Positions 52,055 to 61,087 of a DNA stretch of 64,000 bases are shown one piece after another. Location: NCBI RefSeq assembly GCF_040655735.1, contig NZ_JBFAKK010000006.1:1-64000 (forward strand), in the 5' to 3' direction. Each line of letters starts with the position of its first letter. Position 1 is the first letter of the stretch. Position numbers and translations under genes: made by a program. The notes beneath the pieces were generated by a model that was not told the DNA's origin, did not search any database, and saw only the letters and a program-made list of their open reading frames with translations. The DNA is from Phytomonospora sp040655735. Lineage in GTDB: Bacteria > Actinomycetota > Actinomycetes > Mycobacteriales > Micromonosporaceae.

Positions 52055-53218
52055 GTGTCGCGAATATCGTGGAATGTCGCACGGCTCGCCTTCGTCGCCG
52101 TGTCCTGCGCGGCACTACTGACGCAGACCTCCTCCCCTGCCCTCGCCGGCGGCCCTGATGCGGGCCGCTTCAAGTTCGGCTACGAACCCACCTCGCCCGA
52201 CATCCTCGGTGAACTCGACGACCGGCTTCCCAACTCCTCGGTCCGCGACCTCGTCGACGGCGCCAACCGCCAGGCCCGCGCATGCGAGGCCCCGGTGGCC
52301 CGACTGGCGGCCTCCTTCTGCTGGAACGACGACGACGCCGAGACCGGCAGGTGGATGCCCCAGGGCATCACCACCAGCGCCGACGCCGAGAAGGACGGCC
52401 TCTACCAGGACCGCCGGATCCTCATCACCTCCTGGTACGACACCGGCGACGGCGGAGACGACGACAAGGGCTCGCGGATCACCTTCGTCAACCTCACCGA
52501 CCCCGCCGCGCCCACCTACCGCCACGTCGTGCTGGTCGCACCCACCGGACGCGCCGGCTCGGCGAGCTTCGCGCCCATCCGCATCCACGCCGGAGGGCTC
52601 GCCTGGTACGGAGACCGCCTCTTCGTCGCCGACACCTGGCGCGGCGTGCGTGTCTTCGACCTCTCCCACATCTGGCGGCCCGCCGCCGACTCCCCCGACC
52701 AGCTCGGCCTCCAGCCCGATGGCAGCTACCAGGGCTACGGCTATGCCTACGTCCTGGGCCAGTCGGGCCTCTACCGGCACACCACCGACGACGGCGAGCG
52801 CGGTCTGCGCTTCTCCTTCCTGTCCGTCGACCGGGGCGCGGGCCGCGACTCGTTGCTCGCCGGGGAGTTCTCCGCCTCGGGCGACGGAACCCGGCTGGCG
52901 CGGATCCCGCTCGGCAAGGAGGGCATGCCCTGGGAGGGGGAGGACGGTTTCGTCCGCTGCGACGAGGTCCACGTCGTGTCGCTCGGGAACATGCAGGGCG
53001 TCGCGCACGTCGGTGAGAGGTATCTGTTCGCCACCAGCGAGGACGCCGGCAACGGCGGGGATCTCACCGCGTGGCGGCCCGGGGGCAAGGCCACCACCGA
53101 GTACGACGTGTTCCCGCCGGGCCCGGAGGATCTGTCCTACTGGGAGTCGCGGGACCAGTTGTGGTCTCTGAGCGAGCATCCCGGGCAGCGTTTCGTCTAC
53201 GCCATCACTCCGGGTTGA
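52055..53218 (+). CDS. Secreted protein of an unrecognised family, paralogue A
   Basis: About 387 aa. GTG lies 8 nt after TACATT (52041-52046), so the transcript may be leaderless. The signal peptide ends near SPALA (residue 31). No named domain is recognised. It shares an ordered set of motifs with the next gene: ASFCWN, GxWMPQGITTSADA, RIxxHAGGLAWYG, VFDLSHIW, YGYAYVLGQ, RLARIP, PEDLSYWESRDQLWSLSE. Strands regularly spaced by YG/VFDL blocks suggest a beta-propeller. Four Cys are present. It is probably an exported structural or binding protein. Confidence 0.75.
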   Translation: MSRISWNVARLAFVAVSCAALLTQTSSPALAGGPDAGRFKFGYEPTSPDILGELDDRLPNSSVRDLVDGANRQARACEAPVARLAASFCWNDDDAETGRWMPQGITTSADAEKDGLYQDRRILITSWYDTGDGGDDDKGSRITFVNLTDPAAPTYRHVVLVAPTGRAGSASFAPIRIHAGGLAWYGDRLFVADTWRGVRVFDLSHIWRPAADSPDQLGLQPDGSYQGYGYAYVLGQSGLYRHTTDDGERGLRFSFLSVDRGAGRDSLLAGEFSASGDGTRLARIPLGKEGMPWEGEDGFVRCDEVHVVSLGNMQGVAHVGERYLFATSEDAGNGGDLTAWRPGGKATTEYDVFPPGPEDLSYWESRDQLWSLSEHPGQRFVYAITPG

Positions 53219-53299
53219 GCCCGCTTGGGGCTGTTGTATCGAATATGTGCCTTGATCGGTTAGTGTGCCCGCCAATACCGAGCACTCGGAGGTGCACCA

Positions 53300-54496
53300 G
53301 TGAAGACCACCTCAGTCCCCCGCCGCGGCTTAGCCGCACTGCTCACGATCGCCGCGACGGCACTCGCCGCGATCGCGCCGCCGGTCGCGGCCAACGCGGC
53401 CGATCCGGCGGTCTCGTCGGTGCTGACGGCGCCGAACTTCCGCTTCAAGCTGTCGAACACCCCGGCCTCGCTGATCTCGGGCCTCGACGCGGCCCTGCCC
53501 AACGTCACGATGCAGGCGGTCGTCGACTCGGGCAACCGCACCGGTGTCGCCTGCAGCGCTCCCGCGCAGCACCGGGTGGCGTCGTTCTGCTGGAACTCCG
53601 GTGACGCCGGGACCGGCGAGTGGATGCCGCAGGGCATCACCACCAGCGCCGACGCGCTGGGCGCGGGCACCTACGAGGACCGGCGAGTCCTCATGGCGAG
53701 CTGGTACAGCACCGCCTCGACGGGCCTCGACAAGGGCGTGCGCATCAGCGTCGTCGACTTGTCCAACCCCTCGGCGCCGGCCTACCGGCACATCCTCCTG
53801 GTCGCACCGGCCACCATCGGGGGTCAGCCCAGCTTCAACCCCGTGCGCGTTCACGCCGGCGGCCTGGCCTGGTACGGCAACCTGCTCTACGTCGTGGACA
53901 CCTACAACGGTCTGCGCGTGTTCGACCTGAACCACCTCTGGCAGGTCACCACCGGCGACGAGTCGAAGATCGGCCGCCAGGCCGACGGGACCTATCACGC
54001 TTACAACTACGCCTACGTCCTGCCGCAGACGGCCGCCTACGCGCACAGCACCGAGGGCGGTTACGCGAAGTTGCGCTTCTCGGCGGTGTCCCTCGACCGC
54101 ACCAGCACCCCTGACAGCCTCGTCATCGCCGAGTACGCCAGCCCCGGCACCGGTACGCGACTGGCGCGAGTCCCCATCGACTACACCGATCGCCTCCTGG
54201 TGACCGGGTCCGACGGGTACGCCCGCGCCAACGAGGCGCATCTGGTGAACTTCACCAGCATGCAGGGCGCCACCGCGATCAACGGAACCTTCCACGTGTC
54301 CACCAGTGACGGCACGGGCAACGCCGGTGACCGGATCAAGTGGAAGCCGCCAGCCGGGGCGGTCGACATCGCCACCGACACCCTCCCCATCGGGCCCGAG
54401 GACGTCTCCTACGACGGGCCGAGGGACATGCTCTGGTCTTTGAGCGAGTACGCCGGCAAACGCTACGTCTGGGCCAGCAGGGCCTCGAGTCTGTGA
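53300..54496 (+). CDS. Secreted protein of an unrecognised family, paralogue B
   Basis: About 398 aa. GTG follows GGAGG. The signal peptide (MKTTSVPRRGLAALLTIAATALAAIA) ends near ANA. The tail and core repeat paralogue A: ASFCWN, GEWMPQGITTSADA, RVHAGGLAWYG, VFDLNHLW, YNYAYVLPQ, RLARVP, GPEDVSYDGPRDMLWSLSE. Its divergence from A, by eye about half identical in the core, points to an old duplication. A perfect 12-bp terminator at 54502-54530 ends the unit. Confidence 0.75.
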   Translation: MKTTSVPRRGLAALLTIAATALAAIAPPVAANAADPAVSSVLTAPNFRFKLSNTPASLISGLDAALPNVTMQAVVDSGNRTGVACSAPAQHRVASFCWNSGDAGTGEWMPQGITTSADALGAGTYEDRRVLMASWYSTASTGLDKGVRISVVDLSNPSAPAYRHILLVAPATIGGQPSFNPVRVHAGGLAWYGNLLYVVDTYNGLRVFDLNHLWQVTTGDESKIGRQADGTYHAYNYAYVLPQTAAYAHSTEGGYAKLRFSAVSLDRTSTPDSLVIAEYASPGTGTRLARVPIDYTDRLLVTGSDGYARANEAHLVNFTSMQGATAINGTFHVSTSDGTGNAGDRIKWKPPAGAVDIATDTLPIGPEDVSYDGPRDMLWSLSEYAGKRYVWASRASSL

Positions 54497-54501
54497 GCAC
54501 C

Positions 54502-54530
54502 GCGGGGCCGGGCATCGCGCCCGGCCCCGC
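54502..54530. terminator. Perfect 12-bp bidirectional hairpin
   Basis: GCGGGGCCGGGC (54502-54513) pairs with GCCCGGCCCCGC (54519-54530) across 5 nt, between the secreted paralogue B gene and the convergent ABC exporter gene (stop 54534). Confidence 0.82.
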
Positions 54531-54533
54531 CTG

Positions 54534-56477
54534 TCACAGCTCCACCGGTGAGGCGACCGGTCGCGTCGCGGCCGTCAGCGGATCGGGATCCTCCGGGCGC
54601 GACGGCGAGTCCGTCCGCGCGAACTGCGTGCGGTAGAGGTCGGCGTACATGCCCCCGGCGGCCACCAGCTCGTCGTGCGTGCCGCGCTCGGCGATCAGCC
54701 CACCGGCCAGCACGATGATCTGGTCGGCGTCGCGGACCGTCGACAGGCGGTGAGCGATCACCAGCGCCGTGCGCCCCGCCAGGGCCTCGGCCAGTGCGGC
54801 CTGCACCGCGGCCTCCGACTCGGAGTCCAGGTGCGCGGTGGCCTCGTCGAGGATCACCACCCCCGGCGAGCGCAGCAGCAGCCGAGCGATGGCCAGCCGC
54901 TGCTTCTCGCCTCCGGAGAAGCGGTAGCCGCGCTCACCGACGACGGTGTCCAGGCCGTCGGGCAGGCCCCGCACCAGCGGCGCGATCTGCGCCCGCTCCA
55001 GCGCCTCCCACAGGCTCTCGTCGGGGGTCTCGTCGAGACCGTAGGCGAGGTTGGCGCGGATGGTGTCGTGGAACAGGTGCGCGTCTTGGGTGACCACACC
55101 GATCTCGGCGCGCAGGGACGCGGCCGTGGCGTGGCGGACGTCGACGTCGCCGACCAGGACCGCGCCCTCGGTCACGTCGTAGATGCGGGGAACGAGCATC
55201 GACGTGGTGGTCTTGCCCGCGCCCGAGGGGCCGACGATCGCGACGAGCTGACCGCGCTCGACGGTGAAGGAAACCCCGCGCAGCACCGGCTCGTTGCGCG
55301 ACTGGTCGAGGGTGGCGACCTCCTCCAGCGAGGCCAGCGACACCTCCGAGGCCGAGGGGTAGCGGAAGTGAACGTCGCGGAACTCGACCCGGCCGCTGCC
55401 GCGCGGGATGTCGACCGCGTCGGCAGCGTCCTTGATCGGCGGGTCCAGGTCGAGGATCTCGAAGACCCGCTGGAAGCTCACCAGCGCGCTCATCACGTCC
55501 ACGCGCACGTTCGACAGCGCCGTCAGCGGACCGTACAGGCGCGTCAGCAGCAGGGCCAGGGTCACCACGGTGCCCGCGCTGAGGCTCTGGTTGAACGCCA
55601 GCCAGCCGCCCAGGCCCCAGGTCAGGGCCTGTGTCAGGCCAGCGGTCACGGTCAGTGCGACGAAGAAGATCCGGGCGTACATCGCCGAGGTGACACCGAT
55701 GTCGCGGACCCGCCCGGCACGAGACCCGAAGGCCTCGGCCTCGCGGTCGGGGTTCCCGAACAGCTTCACCAGCAAGGCCCCGCCGACACCGAAACGCTCG
55801 GTCATCCGCGCGTTCATGCTCGCGTTGAGGTCGAAGCTCTCCTTGGTCAGCGCCGCCAGCTTCCGCCCGAAGTACCGCGCCGGGAACACGAACACCGGCA
55901 GCAGCACCAGCGAGATCAGGGTGATCTGCCAGCTCTGCCCCAGCATCACGCCCAGCGTCAGCGTCACCGCGATCGTATTGCTCGCCACGCCCGACAAGGT
56001 CGTCGTGAAGGCCCGCTGCGCGCCGATGATGTCGTTGTTGAGCCGCGACACCAGCGCACCGGTCTGCGTGCGCGTGAAGAACTGCAGCGGCATCCGCTGC
56101 ACGTGCCCGAAGATCCCCCGCCGCAGGTCGAAGATGATCCCCTCGCCGATGCGCGCCGAGAACCACCGGTCCACCAGCGACAGCGCGCCGTCGACGACGG
56201 CCAGGATCGCGATGATCACCGCGATGCGCACCACCACCGAGGCGTCACCGCCCCCGCCGGTGATCGCGTTGATCACGTCGCCGGCCAGCACCGGTGTGGC
56301 CACCCCGATCGCCGAGGAGAGCACCACCGTGACCAGGAAGACCACGATCTTGCCCCGGTAAGGCGACGCGAAGCGCAGAATCCGGCGCATCGTGCCCTTG
56401 CTGAGCTTCATCCCGGCCAGTTTGGTGCGGTCATGGCGGACCATCATCGGGAATCCGCGCCCGCCCATCATCGCCAC
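54534..56477 (-). CDS. ABC exporter, fused membrane and ATPase domains
   Basis: About 647 aa. GTG at 56477 follows AGG loosely. An N-terminal tail of about 30 residues precedes six membrane helices (VVFLVTVVLSSAIGVATPVLAG ...) with an ABC type 1 exporter fold. The nucleotide-binding domain has Walker A GPSGAGKTT, Q-loop GVVTQDAHLFHDTIRANL, signature FSGGEKQRLAIARLLL, Walker B VVILDEATAHLD and H-loop IAHRLSTV. It works as a homodimer, or with another half-transporter, exporting a lipid, peptide or drug. The linker insert between strands (about residues 375-395, SLASLEEVATLDQSRNEPV) is longer than usual. Confidence 0.9.
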   Translation of the reverse strand: MAMMGGRGFPMMVRHDRTKLAGMKLSKGTMRRILRFASPYRGKIVVFLVTVVLSSAIGVATPVLAGDVINAITGGGGDASVVVRIAVIIAILAVVDGALSLVDRWFSARIGEGIIFDLRRGIFGHVQRMPLQFFTRTQTGALVSRLNNDIIGAQRAFTTTLSGVASNTIAVTLTLGVMLGQSWQITLISLVLLPVFVFPARYFGRKLAALTKESFDLNASMNARMTERFGVGGALLVKLFGNPDREAEAFGSRAGRVRDIGVTSAMYARIFFVALTVTAGLTQALTWGLGGWLAFNQSLSAGTVVTLALLLTRLYGPLTALSNVRVDVMSALVSFQRVFEILDLDPPIKDAADAVDIPRGSGRVEFRDVHFRYPSASEVSLASLEEVATLDQSRNEPVLRGVSFTVERGQLVAIVGPSGAGKTTTSMLVPRIYDVTEGAVLVGDVDVRHATAASLRAEIGVVTQDAHLFHDTIRANLAYGLDETPDESLWEALERAQIAPLVRGLPDGLDTVVGERGYRFSGGEKQRLAIARLLLRSPGVVILDEATAHLDSESEAAVQAALAEALAGRTALVIAHRLSTVRDADQIIVLAGGLIAERGTHDELVAAGGMYADLYRTQFARTDSPSRPEDPDPLTAATRPVASPVEL

Positions 56478-56579
56478 AGTTCAATACCTCCGGGTGAGTC
56501 GTCCCCTGTGACAATTTCGAAAGGCGTCGAAATATTTCACTCCGGTGAAGTGATGTGAATAGAAGTGGGCTGCCGCGAG

Positions 56580-57332
56580 TCAGGCACCGCCGGCCAGACC
56601 GCGCAGCAGACGCAGCTGCGCCGCCCGCTCGGCCTCCAACTGGGCGGGCGCGCCACGGCCCACCGCACCCAGCAGCAGAGCCTTCGCCTCGATCGCGGCG
56701 TCCCGGGGAGCCGACAGCAAGGCCGCCACCAGATCCCCCACCGCGCCTTCCAGGTCACCACCGTCGACGGCCAGCGTGGCCAGCCCCATCGACACCGCCT
56801 CCGACGCGCCCACGGCCCGGCCGGTCAGGCACAACTCCAGCGCCCGCCCGTAGCCGACCAGCTCCACCAGACGGCCCGTACCGCCCAGGTCGGGCACCAG
56901 CCCGAGGCTCACCTCGGGCATCCGCAGCTTCGCGTCCAGGCTCAACACCCGAAAATCGCAGGCCAGGGCCAACTGCAGCCCCGCCCCGATCGCGTGCCCC
57001 TGCACCGCGGCCACCGTCAGCAGATCCGGACGGCGAAGCCACGAGAAGGCCTCCTGGAAGCGCGCGATCCGCGCCTCACCGTCCTCATCGGACAGTGCCG
57101 CGAGCTCGCCCGCCAGCCCTCCGGCCAGTACGGCCCGGTCGAGGCCCGCCGAGAACGACGCGCCCGCACCGGTCACCACCACACAACGAACATCACCGCG
57201 CAGCTCGCGCCCGAACTCCCGCAGACGTTCCCACATCTGCGGCGTCTGAGCGTTGAGCGACGCGGGCCGGTAGAGCTCAACTCGCGCTACCGGCCCGTCC
57301 ACGGTGAAACGAACGGCCTCGATCTCAGTCAC
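56580..57332 (-). CDS. Enoyl-CoA hydratase/isomerase-family protein
   Basis: About 250 aa, starting at GTG 57332. Crotonase fold with the oxyanion loops GAGASFSAGLD and GHAIGAGLQLALACDFR, and PEVSLGLVPDLGGTGRLVELVGYGRALELCLTG. In rat mitochondrial hydratase two Glu act on water; the one in PEV is kept here, but the other (GGGCELA) is replaced by Gln in GAGLQLA. It may therefore be an isomerase, a hydrolase or an atypical hydratase. By order it corresponds to EchA12 (Rv1472), close to the small HTH gene. Confidence 0.85.
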   Translation of the reverse strand: MTEIEAVRFTVDGPVARVELYRPASLNAQTPQMWERLREFGRELRGDVRCVVVTGAGASFSAGLDRAVLAGGLAGELAALSDEDGEARIARFQEAFSWLRRPDLLTVAAVQGHAIGAGLQLALACDFRVLSLDAKLRMPEVSLGLVPDLGGTGRLVELVGYGRALELCLTGRAVGASEAVSMGLATLAVDGGDLEGAVGDLVAALLSAPRDAAIEAKALLLGAVGRGAPAQLEAERAAQLRLLRGLAGGA

Positions 57333-57486
57333 ACGTAGCCTCCCCCGTAATAGAACCCGGTTTTATGCGATGACATGTAACCACACCGCAAAACCCGGGA
57401 ACCAAAAAGAACACCCCAAGTTGCCACTGGGGAAAACCCCGGAAGTGCACGCTGACTGACACCAGACCGTACCGTGTGCTATCGGG

Positions 57487-57714
57487 CTACGCCTGCTTGC
57501 GACGGCGGGCTCCGCCGCGCTGACGCAGTTGGACACCCGACTCGGTCAGCACACGGTGCACGAACCCGTACGACCTACCGGTCGCTGACGCCAGCGCACG
57601 AATGCTTTCACCCTGGCTGTAACGCTGTACCAGGTTTCGAGCAAGGGTCGCACGCTCCGCGCCGACGATCCGGCGTCCTTTGTCGTTGGTAGTGCTGGTG
57701 TCGGTGGCTGCCAT
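57487..57714 (-). CDS. Small helix-turn-helix protein
   Basis: About 75 aa. ATG at 57714 follows GAGGGAAAGA. The protein has a charged N-terminus, then one helix-turn-helix (RATLARNLVQRYSQGESIRALASATGRSYGFVHRVLTESGVQLRQRGG) and a basic tail RRRKQA. It is typical of short conserved actinobacterial DNA-binding proteins, and corresponds by position to Rv1473A. The target is unknown. With its basic tail it could also act as a nucleoid-associated factor. Confidence 0.82.
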   Translation of the reverse strand: MAATDTSTTNDKGRRIVGAERATLARNLVQRYSQGESIRALASATGRSYGFVHRVLTESGVQLRQRGGARRRKQA

Positions 57715-57849
57715 TTCTTTCCCTCACAACTCACGGTGAGCGGTTGACGGTCTCACCTATTAGACCGCGCCCGGCGATCATGCGCCAGTATTAGATTTCC
57801 GGCCAACCCATACACGGTCCTTGTCGGCAACCCGATACCGTATGAGCCC

Positions 57850-59187
57850 GTGACGACCGGACCGGGCGAACGTTCCCTTCCCCCAATACGCGAACAGACC
57901 GGCGCTCAGGTTCGTGACCTGGCGATCTGGCTCGGACTGGTACTCATCGGCCTACTCACCGCAGCCCTCGCCGTGGCCTACGCCGACGACCTCGGAACAG
58001 CCGCGGCCCCCTTCTTCGGCCGTTACCGAATTGCAATCAACCCGGAGAGCATTCTCGCCCCCCTCATAGCCGCCGCCGTCCTCTACGCCGCGTCACGACC
58101 CCGCCTCACCCGGGTGCGCTGGCCCGCGATCCTCACCGGCGCCTACCTCAGCGCCCTCGCCTGGACCGTCGCGCTGGCCCTCCTCGACGGCAAAGGCGGC
58201 CTCGACCACCCCCTCGCCGGCACCGACGGCTACCTCGTCAACCTCGCCGAAGTCGACGGACCCGGCGACTTCCTGGCCACCTTCACCACCCTCAACGACC
58301 AGCTCACCGCCGCCTCCGTCGGCCATCCACCCGGACCGCTGCTCCTGCTCTCCCTGCTCACGCCCCTGCTCGGCACCGGCCTCGGCCTCGGCCTCGCCCT
58401 CACCGCGCTGTCCACACTCACCATCCCCCTGGTCCTCGTCACCGCCAAGAACGCCGTCGGCGAACGGGCCGCCCGCCGCTACGCGCCCCTGATCGTGCTG
58501 GCCCCCTACGCGGTGTGGGTCGCGGTCAGCATGGACGGCATCACCGCCGCCATCCTCGCCGCCACCATGGCCGCCGGCGCCCACGCCAGCCGCCGCAGCA
58601 CCCGCGGCCTGCCCGCCGTCGCGTGGGCCTTCGCGGCCGGTCTCCTCCTCGGCGCGGCCACGATGTTCTCCTACGCCGCGGCCTGGATGGGCCTGTCGCT
58701 GGTGTTCCTCAACTTCGCCAGAAGACGCCCCTTCCACAACATCGCCACCGGACTCGGCGCCCTCACCCCACTGCTGATCGCCCAGCTGTGGGGCTTCAAC
58801 TGGATGACCGGCCTGCACATGGCCTACGACGACTACACCAACCGCATCGAATACCAGCGGCCCGCACTATGGTGGGCCCTCCTCAGCGTCGTCGTCCTCA
58901 TCATCGTCACCGGACCGGCGATCGTGGCCAGCGCCCGCAAGATGCGCAACACCCCCGGCTGGCCCTTCCTCATCGGCGCCACCGTCGCCGTGCTGTTCTC
59001 CATCGCCGCCGGACTCACCCGCGGCGGAGTCGAACACGCCTGGCTCCCCTTCTTCCCCTGGATCACCCTGGCCGCCACCGCGCCGGCCGCACCCGGCGGA
59101 CCACCCGCACGGATGCCGCTGCTCCTCGCCGCCGCCGGCGCCACCACCGGCGTAATCGTCGAAGCCGTCCTCCACTCCCCCTGGTAG
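57850..59187 (+). CDS. Polytopic membrane protein, glycosyltransferase-C-like topology
   Basis: About 445 aa. GTG lies 8 nt after TACCGT (57836-57841). After a polar N-terminus of 20 residues there are about ten hydrophobic segments, including LAIWLGLVLIGLLTAALAVAYA, PLLLLSLLTPLLGTGLGLGLALTAL and WWALLSVVVLIIVTGPAIV. The first outer loop has a long DGKGGLDHPLAGTDGYLVNLAEVDGPGDFLATF, and VGHPPGPLL lies next to a helix. The pattern, with a large loop after helix 3 and an early Asp-rich loop, recalls GT-C or DUF2029-type mannosyltransferases, but no signature fixes that. It is probably lipid- or cell-wall-related. Confidence 0.65.
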   Translation: MTTGPGERSLPPIREQTGAQVRDLAIWLGLVLIGLLTAALAVAYADDLGTAAAPFFGRYRIAINPESILAPLIAAAVLYAASRPRLTRVRWPAILTGAYLSALAWTVALALLDGKGGLDHPLAGTDGYLVNLAEVDGPGDFLATFTTLNDQLTAASVGHPPGPLLLLSLLTPLLGTGLGLGLALTALSTLTIPLVLVTAKNAVGERAARRYAPLIVLAPYAVWVAVSMDGITAAILAATMAAGAHASRRSTRGLPAVAWAFAAGLLLGAATMFSYAAAWMGLSLVFLNFARRRPFHNIATGLGALTPLLIAQLWGFNWMTGLHMAYDDYTNRIEYQRPALWWALLSVVVLIIVTGPAIVASARKMRNTPGWPFLIGATVAVLFSIAAGLTRGGVEHAWLPFFPWITLAATAPAAPGGPPARMPLLLAAAGATTGVIVEAVLHSPW

Positions 59188-59204
59188 CCCGCTAACCTGC
59201 GCCT

Positions 59205-59981
59205 ATGCCCAGCCTCCGCGTCGCCACCTACAACATCCACCACGGCACCGACGACCGCGGCCGCCCCAGCCTCGACCGGATCGCCGCCGCGCTGGCCGCG
59301 CTGCGACCCGACGTCGTGGGACTCCAGGAGGTCGACTCCCGCTACGGCACCCGCTCCGCCTGGGCCGACCAGCCGGCCGAGCTCGCCGAGGTGCTCGGCG
59401 CCACCGCCTTGTTCCACCCGACCATCCCCAGCGGTGAGAACGGGTACGGCAACGCCGTCATCACCCGCTTCCCGGTCGAATCCCATCGCTTCGTCCCACT
59501 GCCCACCTTGGACACCCAGGAGGACCGCGGTGCCCTCCACGCCCTTCTGAGCACCCCGCACGGGCCGCTCCACGTCGTCAATACCCACCTCAACCACCTG
59601 CCCTGGGACGGCGCGGGCCGCTCGCGGCAACTCGCCGTGGTCAGCCGGCTGATCGAGGAAGTCCGCGCCGAGACGCCCGCGCCCCTGGTCCTCACCGGCG
59701 ACTTCAACGCCCCGCCGGCGCGCTCGGAGCTCAGCGCCGTGCGCGATGTCCTCAACGACAGCTGGGCCGGTGTCCACACCGGCCCCCGCTGGCTGCGGTG
59801 GTTCACCCTCCGCGCCCCCGGCGGGACCTTCCCCTCGATCTGGCCCGTGCGCCGCATCGACTACGTCTTCGCCACCCCCGACCTGCAACCCGTCGCCACG
59901 ACCATCCCCCGCGGGCGCGCCTCGGACCACCGACCCCTGGCCGTCGATCTGCGCCTCACCGGGAGCCCGAGCCCTCGGTGA
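59205..59981 (+). CDS. Endonuclease/exonuclease/phosphatase (EEP) family hydrolase
   Basis: About 258 aa. ATG lies six bases after TAACCT (59193-59198), as in leaderless genes. The EEP fold is complete: RVATYNIHHGTDDRG (Asn metal ligand), DVVGLQEVDSR (Glu), VVNTHLNHLP (His/Asn), LTGDFNAPP (Asp/Asn), RRIDYVFA and GRASDHRPLAVDL (catalytic Asp-His). No signal peptide or metal-rich tail is present, so it is cytoplasmic. It may act on phosphodiesters in nucleic acids, or on phosphoinositide-like lipids. It starts 17 nt after the membrane protein's stop. Confidence 0.88.
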   Translation: MPSLRVATYNIHHGTDDRGRPSLDRIAAALAALRPDVVGLQEVDSRYGTRSAWADQPAELAEVLGATALFHPTIPSGENGYGNAVITRFPVESHRFVPLPTLDTQEDRGALHALLSTPHGPLHVVNTHLNHLPWDGAGRSRQLAVVSRLIEEVRAETPAPLVLTGDFNAPPARSELSAVRDVLNDSWAGVHTGPRWLRWFTLRAPGGTFPSIWPVRRIDYVFATPDLQPVATTIPRGRASDHRPLAVDLRLTGSPSPR

Positions 59982-59991
59982 GGCACCCTCG

Positions 59992-61087
59992 CTAGGAGAC
60001 CGCCGCCGAGAACACGTGCACGGTCGAGTCGTCGGGCAGGGTCACCGCCTGCACCGTACGGCCGGGATCGACGGCGAACTCCAGGTAGTAGACCCGGTAC
60101 TCCACGGTCGGGTACTGCCCCGGACCCGCCGGGGTGTTCTTGCCCTTGACCCGCACCGCCACCGGTGTCTCCCCGGTCGGCGGGCAGCACCAGTTCGGCA
60201 CCGACATCGACACCGTCTCGCTAGTGCCGTCGGTGTACCGCACAGTCAGCGGCCCGCCGGCGCTGGAACCCGTCCCGGTGGCCAGCAACGCCAGGCGCGA
60301 GCCCTGACCTGGCAGCAGGATCGACTGGCCGTGACCGGTGACGTTGTCGGCCTCACCGCCGGTGGCCGCCGAGGGCCAGGTGAACACCGAACCGCCGAAG
60401 GCGAACGTCTCTCCCGGAACCAGGCCGGACGCCGCCAGGGCCTGCGCCGAGAAGCTCGACCCACCGCCGTCCAGGTCGGCCGCCGTGGTGTCGGCGTCGT
60501 CGGAGATTCCCGTCTTGTCCACCGCCGCGAGCAGGCTCGCGAACGGTAGGAGGGTGTCCGCCGAGGACTCCGCCCGGCGGTCACGCCCGCCGGGCTCGTA
60601 GTCCGCGACGGCGACCACCGTCGGCATAGCCCCTGGTCAGGCCGTGGACTCCGTAGTCGACGGTGCTCATGTAGTAGGGCGAGGCGTTGGGGACGTCGCC
60701 GTCCTCCCAGCCGTCGGGGTTGGTGATGCGGATGGTGGTGTCGCGGAAGGCGTCGTCCGTTTCGGCGTGGAAGACCGACGGGGCCGGGTAGTCGGTCTTG
60801 ACCACGATGTTCGCGGCGGGTGCCTGCGGATCCCCGGGCGGGGCGTTCGCCGGGTCGGTGAAGACGCCGTCCGGCGCGACCTGCAGCCGGAACCGGTCGT
60901 CGAGGGAGAACACGACGCGGGCCTTGGCCGCACCGCTGTCGGAGGTGAAGGCCGGGCCGTCGGCGCTGAAGCAGGTCACCGCGCCGAGGGCGCCGTCATC
61001 GGGAGCCTCGGACGCCTTGGCGGCCGTCGGGAGGAGCAGTACGGCGGCACGGGCGGGGCCGCGCGCGGAGTAAACGTGCCATCGGGT
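59992..61087 (-). pseudogene. Decayed secreted glycoside hydrolase, GH31-like, with internal deletions
   Basis: Two overlapping frames carry parts of one extracellular protein. The upstream part (60979 down to about 60581) has VVFSLDDRFRLQVAPDGVFTDPANAP, then IRITNPDGWEDGDVPNASPYYMSTVDYGV, which resemble the N-terminal beta-sandwich of secreted GH31 enzymes but are separated by far fewer residues than normal. The downstream part (60627 to 59992, another frame) has TGISDDADTTAADLDGGGSSFSAQALAASGL and a C-terminal sandwich found at the end of some secreted glycosidases. The whole catalytic barrel is missing. Signal-peptide-like sequence (VLLLPTAAKASEA) lies upstream but in a different frame from the ATG at 61084. 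At least two deletions and two frameshifts are needed. Confidence 0.68.
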
